Assembly: GCA_026706985.1 (NCBI GenBank)
Contig: JAPOXR010000061.1
Location: 45,145-109,144, forward strand
DNA from: Paracoccaceae bacterium
GTDB taxonomy: Bacteria; Pseudomonadota; Alphaproteobacteria; Rhodobacterales; Rhodobacteraceae
Length of the DNA: 64,000 nt
Direction: 5' to 3'
Shown here: positions 53,799 through 63,087 of the stretch, in pieces
Position numbering within the stretch: the first letter of the stretch is position 1
Layout: each line of letters starts with the position of its first letter
The notes under the pieces: model-generated
What the model was told of the DNA's origin: nothing
The model's input: only the letters and a program-made list of their open reading frames with translations
The model's database searches: none
Program-made: the position numbers and the translations under genes

Positions 53799-56648
53799 TC
53801 AGTTTGTCGTGATTGCCGGAACTTCCCTGTGACATTGATGGGTGGTATCCGGCGTCAGTATGTGACGCAGCAGGGCCAGCGGATGGGCGCGGAGAGTCAG
53901 GCGCATCGCCACATAATCCTCCACAACCTGCTCGCCCATGGTCATGGCAGGCAATTCGACCGTTGGCGTCGCCGGTGGCAACATGTCATCAAAAAGCGGT
54001 GAAGGCGTGTTTTCCTTCACTGCCAAAGCCTCCCAGAGCGCCTGGCGGCGGTTCATGCCCAAAGCCGCAAACATATCCGCCTCGGCAAGGTGTTTCAGCA
54101 CGTTGAGTTTGATTCCAGACCGGCGCCAGACTTCATGAATCCCGCGATAGCCATTGCCGCGGGCAGCGACGATCCTGTCCGCATCTTCCCGGCTCAGAGA
54201 TTTCAGCTGCCGCATGCCAAGCCGCAGGGCCAGACCGCCTCTGCCATCCGGTTCCAGCCCATTTTCCCAGCCGGAGGCATTGATACAGACCGGAAGAATC
54301 TCGACGCCATGTTCCCGCGCATCACGCACGATCTGGGCCGGAGCGTAAAATCCCATGGGCTGAGAATTCAGCAATGTGCATGCAAACACCCCGGGATGAT
54401 GATGTTTCAGCCAAGCCGACACATAGGCCAGAAAGGCAAAACTTGCGGCATGGCTTTCCGGAAATCCGTATTCGCCAAACCCTTCAATCTGTGAAAAACA
54501 ACGTTTGGCAAAATTCTCTTCATGCCCGTTTGCAAGCATCCCCTCGATAAACCGGTCGCGGAACAGATGCACCGTGCCTGATTGACGGAAAGTGGCGAGA
54601 GCCCGGCGCAGACGGTCAGCTTCGCTTGGCGAAAATCCGGCACCGAGAACCGCGATCTGCATTGCCTGCTCCTGAAACAGCGGCACACCGAAAGTTCTTT
54701 TCAGCACCGCACCGAGAGGCCCGTTTGGAAATGACACCGCCTCCTCCCCATTGCGGCGGCGCAGATAGGGATGAACCATATCACCCTGAATGGGACCGGG
54801 ACGGATAATCGCGACTTCAATCACAAGATCATAAAAATTCCGCGGTTTCATCCGCGGCAGGAAATTCATCTGCGCCCGGCTCTCCACTTGAAACACACCG
54901 ACACTGTCGGCCCTGCACAACATATCATAAACCGCCGGATCTTCCCCCGGCACCGATTCCAAAGTCAGGCTTTGCCCATGATATGATTTGATCAATGCGA
55001 AGGCCTTGCGGATGCAGGTCAGCATCCCGAGGGCAAGAATATCCACCTTGAGGATGCCGAGCGCGGAAATGTCATCCTTATTCCAGCAGATAACAGTCCG
55101 ACCCTCCATCGCCGCATTCTCGATCGGAACCAATTCATCAAGCCGGCCTTCGGAGATGACAAAACCTCCGACATGCTGCGACAGGTGGCGCGGAAAGCCC
55201 TGAATCTCCCGGCACAGGCTGATCACTTTCGTCAGCCAGGGATCGGAAGGATCCATCCCCACCTCACGCAGCCTCTGTTCGACGGCATTCCCGCTGCCCC
55301 AACCCCAAACCTGCGAAGCCAGCACTGTGATGGTGTCGGCGGGCATCCCCATGGCCTTTCCGACCTCGCGGATGGCCCGCTTCCCCCGGTAGTGCACAAC
55401 GGTCGCGCAAAGCCCGGCATGATGGCGGCCGAAACGCTCATAGATATGCTGTATGACTTCCTCACGCCGCTCATGCTCGAAATCGACATCAATATCCGGC
55501 GGCTCGTCACGCACTTCGGAAACAAACCGTTCAAACACCATTAACCCGATTTCCGGTGAGACCGAGGTGATGCCCAACGCATAGCAGACAACGGAATTCG
55601 CCGCCGAGCCGCGCCCCTGGCAGAGAATTCCGTGCGATCGGGCAAATGTCACGATGTCGTGCACTGTCAAAAAATACGGCGCATAGCGAAGCTTCCCTAT
55701 CAGATGCAGCTCCCGCTCAAGCAGCTTCCGCGGGCCCGCAGGCACGCCTTCGGGATAGCGGCGACGGATCCCCGCCTCAGCCAGACGTTGAAGGCGCTGC
55801 TGCGGTGTTTCCTGATCGCCGCACTCGGACGGATACTGATAACGCAGCTCATCGAGTGAAAACCGGCATCGCTCAGCGATTTCAGCGCTCCGCTCCACCG
55901 CCTCTTCATGGCTTTGGAAAAGGCGCAGCATTTCGGTTGGCGAACGCAGCCGGCGTTCGGAGTTCGCCTGCGCGCGGCGGCCAAGCTGATCCACCCGAAT
56001 TCCCTCACGGATAGCCGTCAGCACATCCGCAAGACAGCGCCGGTTGCCGACATGCATGACAGGCCGGGCACTGGCTACCGGCGGCAGACGCAGCTTTGCC
56101 GCCCGCCGCCGCAACTCGTCAAACCATTCACGGTCGCGGCCATCATACAGCGGAGCCATCTCCAGGCTGACAGCGGATCGATTTTGCTCGGATAACCGCC
56201 GCACCATACTGATCCAGTCCGGGGACAGTTCAGGCTGCGGCCGGACAAGAAAATCCATACCCTCGGAATGATCCAGAAGATCTGCGAATGCGATTCGGCA
56301 TTGGCCCTTCGGCGCATCCAGCCGTCCCTTGGAAAGCAGCCGTGTCAGCCGTCCCCAGGCCACCCGCGTGTGGAGAAGCGCAACAGCCCTGAAACCCTCT
56401 TTGGTAATGATCCCGGCGGCCGGGAGCAGACGTGGAACGCAGATGAATTCATCTCCTTCCCCCTGCTCGATTCGCCGCGCAATTTCATGCAGCTCCACAT
56501 ATGCGCGGACAATTCCGGCGACGGAGTTCTCATCGGCGATGGCGAATGCCTGCATGCCCAGCCGCGCTGCCATGCGCGCATATTCCTCAGGATGCGAAGC
56601 ACCCTTGAGAAAAGTGAAATTCGATATGATGTCGAGTTCTGCAAACAT
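53799..56648 (-). CDS. dnaE2: Error-prone DNA polymerase DnaE2, C-terminally truncated
   Basis: A 949-aa C-family polymerase. The N-terminal PHP domain (FAELDIISNFTFLKGASHPEEY) is followed by the palm with PPDIDVDFEHERR and ILKVDILALGML (catalytic Asp residues), then PESHAASFAFLAYVSAWLKHH. DnaE2 proteins are normally about 1080-1100 aa and end in an OB-fold domain. Here the frame stops soon after RLTLRAHPLALLRHIL, with an unrelated tail (HREVPAITTN), so roughly 130 residues are missing. ImuA and ImuB, its usual operon partners, are not adjacent. It may be non-functional in mutagenic repair. No clear SOS box is seen upstream. Confidence 0.9.
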   Translation of the reverse strand: MFAELDIISNFTFLKGASHPEEYARMAARLGMQAFAIADENSVAGIVRAYVELHEIARRIEQGEGDEFICVPRLLPAAGIITKEGFRAVALLHTRVAWGRLTRLLSKGRLDAPKGQCRIAFADLLDHSEGMDFLVRPQPELSPDWISMVRRLSEQNRSAVSLEMAPLYDGRDREWFDELRRRAAKLRLPPVASARPVMHVGNRRCLADVLTAIREGIRVDQLGRRAQANSERRLRSPTEMLRLFQSHEEAVERSAEIAERCRFSLDELRYQYPSECGDQETPQQRLQRLAEAGIRRRYPEGVPAGPRKLLERELHLIGKLRYAPYFLTVHDIVTFARSHGILCQGRGSAANSVVCYALGITSVSPEIGLMVFERFVSEVRDEPPDIDVDFEHERREEVIQHIYERFGRHHAGLCATVVHYRGKRAIREVGKAMGMPADTITVLASQVWGWGSGNAVEQRLREVGMDPSDPWLTKVISLCREIQGFPRHLSQHVGGFVISEGRLDELVPIENAAMEGRTVICWNKDDISALGILKVDILALGMLTCIRKAFALIKSYHGQSLTLESVPGEDPAVYDMLCRADSVGVFQVESRAQMNFLPRMKPRNFYDLVIEVAIIRPGPIQGDMVHPYLRRRNGEEAVSFPNGPLGAVLKRTFGVPLFQEQAMQIAVLGAGFSPSEADRLRRALATFRQSGTVHLFRDRFIEGMLANGHEENFAKRCFSQIEGFGEYGFPESHAASFAFLAYVSAWLKHHHPGVFACTLLNSQPMGFYAPAQIVRDAREHGVEILPVCINASGWENGLEPDGRGGLALRLGMRQLKSLSREDADRIVAARGNGYRGIHEVWRRSGIKLNVLKHLAEADMFAALGMNRRQALWEALAVKENTPSPLFDDMLPPATPTVELPAMTMGEQVVEDYVAMRLTLRAHPLALLRHILTPDTTHQCHREVPAITTN

Positions 56649-56756
56649 GATTATGAATCATTGTCATTAATGAATACATATACAGAACAAATAAAGTTTA
56701 TTTCAGGAAAATAAAGGTTTTTCTGATATCGGAAAGGAGCTGGATTCAGCCGCCTG

Positions 56757-57668
56757 TCACCGGGTCAGGGAAGGTTTCAGCTTCACAACAAGGTAACGGT
56801 TATAGCGGCGGAAAAGGGAAGCGTTTTTGAAATCGCCGAAAAGGCGCCGCTCCAGCCGGCCAAGCCGACGGCGGTTTAGCAGAAACCGCAGCCCGAAGCG
56901 CAGCAGACGATGCCGCAATGGAAAGGCCAGCGAGAAATCCTCGTTGAACCGCTCTGCCATAAAGCCCAGTAAATTGAAGAGCTGTTGTTCAAGATCCACC
57001 GAAGGCGCAACCGCATCCGTGATATCCTCTTCAAACACAACCTCAAATCCGCTCACCGACAAGGCTTCGCGGAATGCCGCTTCGCCATGCCCACCGCCGA
57101 CAATCCCGACATCCGTGAATTCACTGAAGAATTTTTCGCTGCGGAAGCAGTCAGCCACCAGGATTTCGCCACCTTCGGCAAGGCAGGAACCGGCTTTCGC
57201 AAGCGCTGCAGCCACCGGAATATATTGAAAGCTCTCGGAAAACAGACACAGGTCAAACCGCGCAGCAGACTCAAATTCCTCGAATCGCATCAAATGCACC
57301 GGCACAGCGCCGCCGGTATTTGCTTTACAACGGTCCGCCATGACCCGGCTCGGCACAATGATTTCAACCTTATGTCCGAGATCAGTCAGTGCCCGGGCCG
57401 TCTCTCCACAGCCGCCGCCGATATCAAGAATCCTGATGGACGGCGGCGCAATCAGTTCAAATAACCGCTTCGAATAGGCTTCCTGCGCCTGGCGCAGATT
57501 GGCAGCGCAGACTTCGACACCGGGTTCCCAGATTCCATAATGCAGGTTTTCCCTGCCGGTCAGGAAGCGGGCAAGCTCCGCCGCCACATCAAGTCCGAGC
57601 GCTCTGGTATCTATCCTGCCGCGCCGTGTCGCCATTACCGATGCCTTCATGCAAAACCGGCCAACCAT
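56757..57668 (-). CDS. Class I SAM-dependent methyltransferase
   Basis: A 303-aa protein. The SAM-binding motif IRILDIGGGCGETARALTDLG lies near residue 75, followed by FDLCLFSESFQYIPVAAAL (motif II/III). The N-terminal ~70 residues and the basic C-terminal tail (LRFGLRFLLNRRRLGRLERR) are outside the core. The substrate is unknown; lipid or small-molecule methylation are both possible. The start could be 57668, 57650 or 57635. It is upstream of dnaE2 with a 108-bp AT-rich gap and shares no sign of coupling. Confidence 0.82.
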   Translation of the reverse strand: MVGRFCMKASVMATRRGRIDTRALGLDVAAELARFLTGRENLHYGIWEPGVEVCAANLRQAQEAYSKRLFELIAPPSIRILDIGGGCGETARALTDLGHKVEIIVPSRVMADRCKANTGGAVPVHLMRFEEFESAARFDLCLFSESFQYIPVAAALAKAGSCLAEGGEILVADCFRSEKFFSEFTDVGIVGGGHGEAAFREALSVSGFEVVFEEDITDAVAPSVDLEQQLFNLLGFMAERFNEDFSLAFPLRHRLLRFGLRFLLNRRRLGRLERRLFGDFKNASLFRRYNRYLVVKLKPSLTR

Positions 57669-57697
57669 TCTGACCGGAAAACAGAACTGTCAATGAT

Positions 57698-58234
57698 TCA
57701 CCGATGCGCTTCGCTGTCCTGGACCGGTTTTATTCTTTGCAGAAACGCGCCGATCACCTGCCTGTAGACATCGCTCTTGAAACTGACGGCATTCCCGATC
57801 ACCGCCTCGGGGCTGAGCCACTTCCAGTTTGAAAACTCTGGGTTAACGGTTTCGATATTCACATCTGAATCATGTCCGAGAAAGCGGAAGAGAAACCATT
57901 TCTGGCGCTGACCGCGGAAGCGGCCGCCCCAGAGCTGCGGAATCAGCTCCCCGGGCAAATCATAGGTGAGCCAATGGGGATATTCCGCTTCAACCGCGAT
58001 TACGCGGCCGCCGATGCCGGTTTCTTCCTCCAATTCGCGCTTCGCCGCGGTCAGCGCGTCCTCATGCGGATCGATGCCGCCCTGCGGCATCTGCCAGGCG
58101 GCAAATTCGCTGTCGATTCTCTGGGCTGCGAAGATCATCCCGTCCGGGTTGGCAAGCACGATTCCGACGCATGGCCGGTATGGAAGAGTTTCGACCCGCC
58201 GGGGCGCCGGCGGCGTTTTTGTGGACACGCTCAC
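57698..58234 (-). CDS. rppH: RNA pyrophosphohydrolase
   Basis: A 178-aa Nudix hydrolase that removes pyrophosphate from mRNA 5' ends and starts decay. The Nudix box GGIDPHEDALTAAKRELEEE (continuing TGI) fits the consensus GX5EX7REUXEEXGU. PYRPCVGIVLANPDG and QRQKWFLFRFLG are RppH-typical. The GTG start overlaps the ctpA stop (GTGA), so the two are translationally coupled. Confidence 0.95.
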   Translation of the reverse strand: MSVSTKTPPAPRRVETLPYRPCVGIVLANPDGMIFAAQRIDSEFAAWQMPQGGIDPHEDALTAAKRELEEETGIGGRVIAVEAEYPHWLTYDLPGELIPQLWGGRFRGQRQKWFLFRFLGHDSDVNIETVNPEFSNWKWLSPEAVIGNAVSFKSDVYRQVIGAFLQRIKPVQDSEAHR

Positions 58235-59547
58235 TGCTGCCTGAAAATATCAACTGCTGTCAGAACATCGATGGCATGGGAAAGCTGTGGATCCGTCAGG
58301 CGCAACTCCTCGATCACCTTTCTTTTCTCCGCATCCGCTTCAGCAGCTTCCTCATCATCCGGGTTTTCACTTTCGAGGCTGTTTCTCAGCTTGGCTTCAT
58401 TAATGACCCCCGCTTCCGGATCCTCGTCATCAATCAACTCCGTACGCCTATCCTGAACATAGATGTCAGGTACGATTCCCTCACCCTGGATGGATCTTCC
58501 GGCCGGCGTGTAATAGCGGGCTGTTGTCAGTTTGATGCCTCCATGCTCAGGACCGAGATTGATAATCTCCTGAACCGAACCCTTACCGTAGCTCTGGGTT
58601 CCTATGACGACAGCGCGTTTATGGTCCTGCAACGCACCGGCGACAATTTCGGAACCGGAGGCCGATCCGATATTGATCAACACAGCCATCGGTTTACCCT
58701 CAGCCAGATCACCGGCTTCCGCAGTGTAGTTTGATGTGCCGCCACTCTGCCTTCCACGCACCAGCACGATATCGCCGCGTTCAAGGAATGCGTCCGAAAT
58801 ATCAACCGCAGAGGTGAGAACACCGCCCGGATTGTTCCGCAAATCCAGAACCACACCCCGGACACTGTCCATGCCGCCGGCTTCTTCCGCCTGCTCGGCC
58901 ATCGCTTCGGCAAGATTGGCATGCGTGTTCTCGCTGAAGACAATCACGCGCACCACCATGATGTCAGAAACCATACGGGCTTTGACCGAGGTCAACTCAA
59001 TGATGTCGCGTATGATTTCAACCTCTATCGGCCCGTCCTCTCCCTCGCGTTCGATCGTCAGGACAATTTTTTCGCCCACCGGCCCGCGCATGATTTCAAC
59101 TGCCTCTTCCAACGTCAGGCCAAGCACAGACTCGCCATCAAGTTCGGTTATGTAATCGCCGGCGCGGACTCCGGCCTTGGCGGCAGGGGTATCATCAATC
59201 GGAGACACGACTTTGATCCAGCCATTTTCCATTGAGACTTCGATTCCGAGGCCGCCGAATTCACCGGTCGTCTGAATCTTCGTGCTGTCCATACGCTCCG
59301 GCGAAAGGTAGCTGGAATGGGGATCCAGCGAAGACAGCATGCCCTGCACCGCACCCTGAACCAATTCCAGGTCACCGATCTCTTCGACATATTCGTTACG
59401 GGCGATCTGGAATGCCCTGCTGAACAAATCCAAGGCTTCATAAACCGTGGATTCACTGTCTTCCTGGGCTGTCGACGAAGTCATCAGCCAAACTGAGGAC
59501 AGAATGGCTGCTCCTGCGAATAATGCGATCGGCGCGAGAAATCTCAT
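58231..59547 (-). CDS. ctpA: S41-family C-terminal processing peptidase
   Basis: A 438-aa exported protease with a signal peptide (LAPIALFAGAAILSSVWLM). A PDZ domain follows (about 90-165, GLGIEVSMENGWIKVVSPIDDTPA), then the S41 core with VVLDLRNNPGGVLTSAVD and SASGSEIVAGALQDHKRA, the catalytic Ser, and the Lys in IGTQSYGKGSVQ. The acidic C-terminus is long (EADAEKRKV). It degrades periplasmic and cell-wall-related proteins. It lies between gpmI and rppH. Confidence 0.95.
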   Translation of the reverse strand: MRFLAPIALFAGAAILSSVWLMTSSTAQEDSESTVYEALDLFSRAFQIARNEYVEEIGDLELVQGAVQGMLSSLDPHSSYLSPERMDSTKIQTTGEFGGLGIEVSMENGWIKVVSPIDDTPAAKAGVRAGDYITELDGESVLGLTLEEAVEIMRGPVGEKIVLTIEREGEDGPIEVEIIRDIIELTSVKARMVSDIMVVRVIVFSENTHANLAEAMAEQAEEAGGMDSVRGVVLDLRNNPGGVLTSAVDISDAFLERGDIVLVRGRQSGGTSNYTAEAGDLAEGKPMAVLINIGSASGSEIVAGALQDHKRAVVIGTQSYGKGSVQEIINLGPEHGGIKLTTARYYTPAGRSIQGEGIVPDIYVQDRRTELIDDEDPEAGVINEAKLRNSLESENPDDEEAAEADAEKRKVIEELRLTDPQLSHAIDVLTAVDIFRQQ

Positions 59548-59657
59548 TTCATTCCAATCCTGTAATCAATGCCGGAAATCGGTTCGGCGTGAAGTGTGCT
59601 TCTATCGGGCTGGGAACAACCTTTAAGCTTTGACACCTGACTTTCCAATCTCTCAAT

Positions 59658-61166
59658 TCACCGCAGCAGGCTTGTGCCGGTCATTGCGGCTGGCTTTTCC
59701 ATGTCCATCAGCTGCAGAATCGTCGGTGCCAGGTCAGACAAGGTACCCGGGTTCAGACAAACCCCGTCCGGCCCGCCGAACAATATCACCGGCACAGGAT
59801 TCATGGTATGGGCGGTGTGCGGCACCCCGGTCGCCGGGTCGATCATCATCTCACAATTTCCATGGTCCGCGGTCACAATCAGACGTCCGCCGACATCACT
59901 GATGGCGGAGAGGACAACTCCAAGCCCCCGGTCGGCGGCTTCGCAGGCCTTGACAGCGGCGGCGAGATTTCCGGTATGGCCCACCATGTCCGGATTAGCG
60001 AAATTGACGATGATCAGATCATGGCCGGCGCGCGTGGCGGCAGCGAATGAGCCGGCGACTTCAGCCGCTGCCATTTCCGGAGCCAGATCATAGGTCGCGA
60101 CCTGAGGACTCTGCGCCATATACCGCTCCTCTCCCGCGAACATTCTCTCCCTTCCACCGTTCAGGAAAAATGTCACATGCGGGTATTTTTCCGTCTCGGC
60201 GAGACGAAACTGGGTACGCCCGCCGGCGGCAACGCACTCGCCCAGGGTTTCCGTGATCACGGGCTTTTCAAATAATGCGCCGATCCAGTCCGGCATCCTG
60301 CTGAAATACGGAACCATGCCGAGCACCGCCCCCGGGCGGGAAGCGTGACCGGTTGCAAATTCGCTGAATTCCGGGTCCGCAAGCGCCGTCATCAGCTGCC
60401 GCACCCGGTCAGATCTGAAATTCGCCATCAGGAAACTGTCACCGCCGCTCAACCCGTCATATCGGTCAATCACAGTCGGCGTGAAGAATTCGTCACTCTC
60501 TCCGCGTTCGACCGCCTGGCGTACGGCGCCGGCGGCCGATCGGGCGTGTAACCCCTGCCCGAGGGCAATTGCCCTCCAGGCCTTGCCGATACGTGGCCAG
60601 CGCCGATCCCTGTCCATTGCAAAATAACGCCCGCACACGGTCGCAATCCGGCTTCCACGGGGCAGCGACTCCGCCAGCCGCGCCAGAAATTCCGGCGCCA
60701 TTCCGGGCAGGGAATCACGGCCATCGGTGAAAGCATGAACCAGCACCGGCACATCATGTGCGGCAATGGCCGTCGCCGCAGCGGCGATATGCGGAGTTAA
60801 AGCATGCACGCCGGTCTCGGTAACCAGACCGGCGATATGCACGGCACCGCCTTTACGACGCGCATGCTCCGCCAGGTCCCGCAGCCCCGGAAGTTCAGCG
60901 AAGCTGCCTGATTCAATGGCCGCATTGATGCGCTGCAACTCCATAGGCACCGTCCGCCCGGCACCGATATGCAAATGCCCGACTTCAGAGTTTCCGATGC
61001 TTCCCGGCGGCAGCCCGACGGCTTCACCATGCGTGCACAGTGTTGATCGGGGGCATGTTGCCCATAGACGGTCGAAATGAGGCGTGTGCGCCTTCGCTAT
61101 GGCATTTCCGTCCAGGGTATCGGACAGGCCCCACCCGTCAAGGATACAGAGCGCTGTGGTTTTCAT
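59658..61166 (-). CDS. gpmI: 2,3-bisphosphoglycerate-independent phosphoglycerate mutase
   Basis: Interconverts 3- and 2-phosphoglycerate in glycolysis and gluconeogenesis using two Mn ions. About 502 aa. LCILDGWGLSD carries the first metal Asp; LPPGSIGNSEVGHLHIGAGR carries the phosphorylated Ser; FTDGRDSLPG, NFANPDMVGHTGN and TADHGNCEMM supply further metal ligands. Start MKTTALCILDG at 61166 is the family start; ATG 61178 is also possible. It is 40 bp after rsfS and 110 bp before ctpA. Confidence 0.96.
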   Translation of the reverse strand: MKTTALCILDGWGLSDTLDGNAIAKAHTPHFDRLWATCPRSTLCTHGEAVGLPPGSIGNSEVGHLHIGAGRTVPMELQRINAAIESGSFAELPGLRDLAEHARRKGGAVHIAGLVTETGVHALTPHIAAAATAIAAHDVPVLVHAFTDGRDSLPGMAPEFLARLAESLPRGSRIATVCGRYFAMDRDRRWPRIGKAWRAIALGQGLHARSAAGAVRQAVERGESDEFFTPTVIDRYDGLSGGDSFLMANFRSDRVRQLMTALADPEFSEFATGHASRPGAVLGMVPYFSRMPDWIGALFEKPVITETLGECVAAGGRTQFRLAETEKYPHVTFFLNGGRERMFAGEERYMAQSPQVATYDLAPEMAAAEVAGSFAAATRAGHDLIIVNFANPDMVGHTGNLAAAVKACEAADRGLGVVLSAISDVGGRLIVTADHGNCEMMIDPATGVPHTAHTMNPVPVILFGGPDGVCLNPGTLSDLAPTILQLMDMEKPAAMTGTSLLR

Positions 61167-61206
61167 CGCTAAATTCATTCCCCGGCATCAACTCAGCCGG
61201 CCGTTT

Positions 61207-61653
61207 TCAACCGGCTTGCGACTCCTGCACGGCAGGCATCCAGAGTTTTTCCAGCTGATAAAATTCGCGCACTTCCGGTCGGAACACATGCACGACAGCG
61301 TCACCGGCATCAATCAACACCCAGTCTCCATTTTCCTTGCCTTCGACACGGGCCAGGATTCCAAGTCCGTGTTTCAGCCGCTCAATCAGTTTTTCGCTGA
61401 TTGAAATCACCTGACGGGTGGACCGGCCGGATGCGATGATCATGTGATCCGCCATATCCGACTTGCCATTCAGATCGATCTGAATGACCTCTTCAGCCTT
61501 ATCGTCATTGAGTGAGTTGAGGATCAATCCGACCAGTGACATTCGCTCCGGTCTCTCTTGAGCCGCGTTTTCCCCCGGCTCGTCAGCAGCCGCAAATCCG
61601 GCTGCGTGCGCAAGTTGCGACAGTTCAATTTCCTCCAAGCTGCTCCGCTGCAC
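61207..61653 (-). CDS. rsfS: Ribosome silencing factor RsfS
   Basis: A 148-aa protein with a ~40-residue lead and the RsfS domain: SLNDDKAEEVIQIDLNGKSDMADHMIIASGRSTRQV, then VLIDAGDAVVHVFRPEVREFYQLEKLW. It binds ribosomal protein L14 and blocks subunit joining in stationary phase. Start 61653 (MQRSSLEEIE) has an upstream AGGAGGT-like sequence. Alphaproteobacteria usually have nadD before rsfS and rlmH after it; both are missing here. Confidence 0.92.
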   Translation of the reverse strand: MQRSSLEEIELSQLAHAAGFAAADEPGENAAQERPERMSLVGLILNSLNDDKAEEVIQIDLNGKSDMADHMIIASGRSTRQVISISEKLIERLKHGLGILARVEGKENGDWVLIDAGDAVVHVFRPEVREFYQLEKLWMPAVQESQAG

Positions 61654-61811
61654 CTGAGAATAATGGCAAGGAGGTGGAATTGCAAGTTTTCATGACCCCG
61701 ACGATCAATGATAATCGGCGCAGATAAACTATTAATATATTGTTTTTGTGAGTTTTTTGAGCATAGGCGCGACAATCTTCGTCTGTGTGGCCACACTTGA
61801 CGATAGCCGCT

Positions 61812-62996
61812 TCAGGAAAGAATGACCCACAGTGCCTCCAACCCGTGAAAATGGTATCGGTCGGCGTATGTAGGTGGTTCCGCAAGCGCCAGTTTCGGGC
61901 AGCGTTCAAACAAAGCCGACAGGCCGACCGCCAACTCGAGACGGGCCAGCGGCGCACCGACACAAAAGTGGATTCCGGCACCGAACGAAGTATGCGTGCG
62001 CTGCCGTCGGCCGGGGTCAAACCGTGCAGGCTGATCAAAAATTTCGGGATCGCGGTTGGCGGCCGCAAGCACAAGTGCGACCATATCGCCGCGGTGGAAT
62101 TCGTGACCGAACATCTCCTGGTCTGATTTCGCCCATCGCTCGAAGATATGCAGTGGTGGATCATAACGAAGAATTTCCTCGACCGTTGCCTCACGCATAT
62201 CACTGGACAGAATCTCCGCCGGATCCAACCCTGATTCCAGAATAGTCTTCACCCCATTACCCATGGCATTCGCGGTGGCTTCGTGGCCGGCATTCATCAG
62301 CAGAATGCAGTTTGAGATCATCTCTTCGTTGGTCAGTCGCTGCTCATTGTCCCTGGCCGCGATCAGGCTCGAGATCAGGTCATCGGAAGGGTTTTGCCGC
62401 CGGGCGTCGATTTCACCCTGCATGAATTCAGTGAACTCGGCGGCAGCGCATGCCGCGCGGTCTTCTATCTCCCGGTCGCGGCGTGCCTGGTACATTGCCA
62501 CCATGTCATGTGACCATTCAAGCATCTGGGCGCACATTGCGGTCTGAACGCCGAGCAGTCTTGCGATCACCATGACCGGAAGGCTCTCGCAGAAATTTTT
62601 CTGCAGCTCGGCGGTTGCCGGCAGGCGGTCAATGAGCACGTGTGACAATTCACGTATTTCCGCTTCCATGGACGAGATCTGGCGCGATGTGAAAGCCCGG
62701 TTTACCAAGCCGCGCAGGCGGGTGTGCCGGGGTTGGTCAAGTTCAAGCATCGAATGCCTGTCGAGCCGCTCAAACGGCTCGAGTCTGGGTTCGGGGTGCG
62801 GCCGGGATTCCGCCGGGATTTCCCTTCCCCAATTGCGATCGCGGAAAAACCGGTTCACCGTGCGGTAGGACACAGCCGTCACCCAGCCGAATTCCTCCCA
62901 GTAAAACAGGTTACCCGCACCACGCACGCTCTCATAGAAAGGGTAAGGATTCTGAACAAAACCAACCTCAAGTGGAGACTGAAAGACGCGCCGCAT
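61812..62996 (-). CDS. Cytochrome P450
   Basis: A 394-aa soluble bacterial P450. The heme-binding loop FGAGIHFCVGAPLARLEL has the axial Cys. The I-helix has LMNAGHEATANAM (A-G-x-E-A-T), and the K-helix EEILRYDPP carries the ExxR motif. It would monooxygenate a small hydrophobic substrate with external redox partners, which are not in the window. It sits where nadD normally lies upstream of rsfS, and an ISAs1-type element lies 90 bp upstream, which may affect expression. Confidence 0.93.
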   Translation of the reverse strand: MRRVFQSPLEVGFVQNPYPFYESVRGAGNLFYWEEFGWVTAVSYRTVNRFFRDRNWGREIPAESRPHPEPRLEPFERLDRHSMLELDQPRHTRLRGLVNRAFTSRQISSMEAEIRELSHVLIDRLPATAELQKNFCESLPVMVIARLLGVQTAMCAQMLEWSHDMVAMYQARRDREIEDRAACAAAEFTEFMQGEIDARRQNPSDDLISSLIAARDNEQRLTNEEMISNCILLMNAGHEATANAMGNGVKTILESGLDPAEILSSDMREATVEEILRYDPPLHIFERWAKSDQEMFGHEFHRGDMVALVLAAANRDPEIFDQPARFDPGRRQRTHTSFGAGIHFCVGAPLARLELAVGLSALFERCPKLALAEPPTYADRYHFHGLEALWVILS

Positions 62997-63087
62997 TTCT
63001 CACCGCCAGTACTTCCCGGTGATGATAATCGAAACTGGCATCGGGCGTAAATCAACAATAGGCTTCGAAGTTAAGGCTGTCGGTAGA

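Noticed and set aside
56672-56688. Possible LexA box upstream of dnaE2
   Set aside because: The nearest spacing-correct match to GAACN7GAAC is ATAC-N7-GAAC, only half right in one arm.
61625-62203. 192-aa minus-strand ORF between rsfS and the P450
   Set aside because: Mostly out of frame inside the P450 gene; no domain or coupling.
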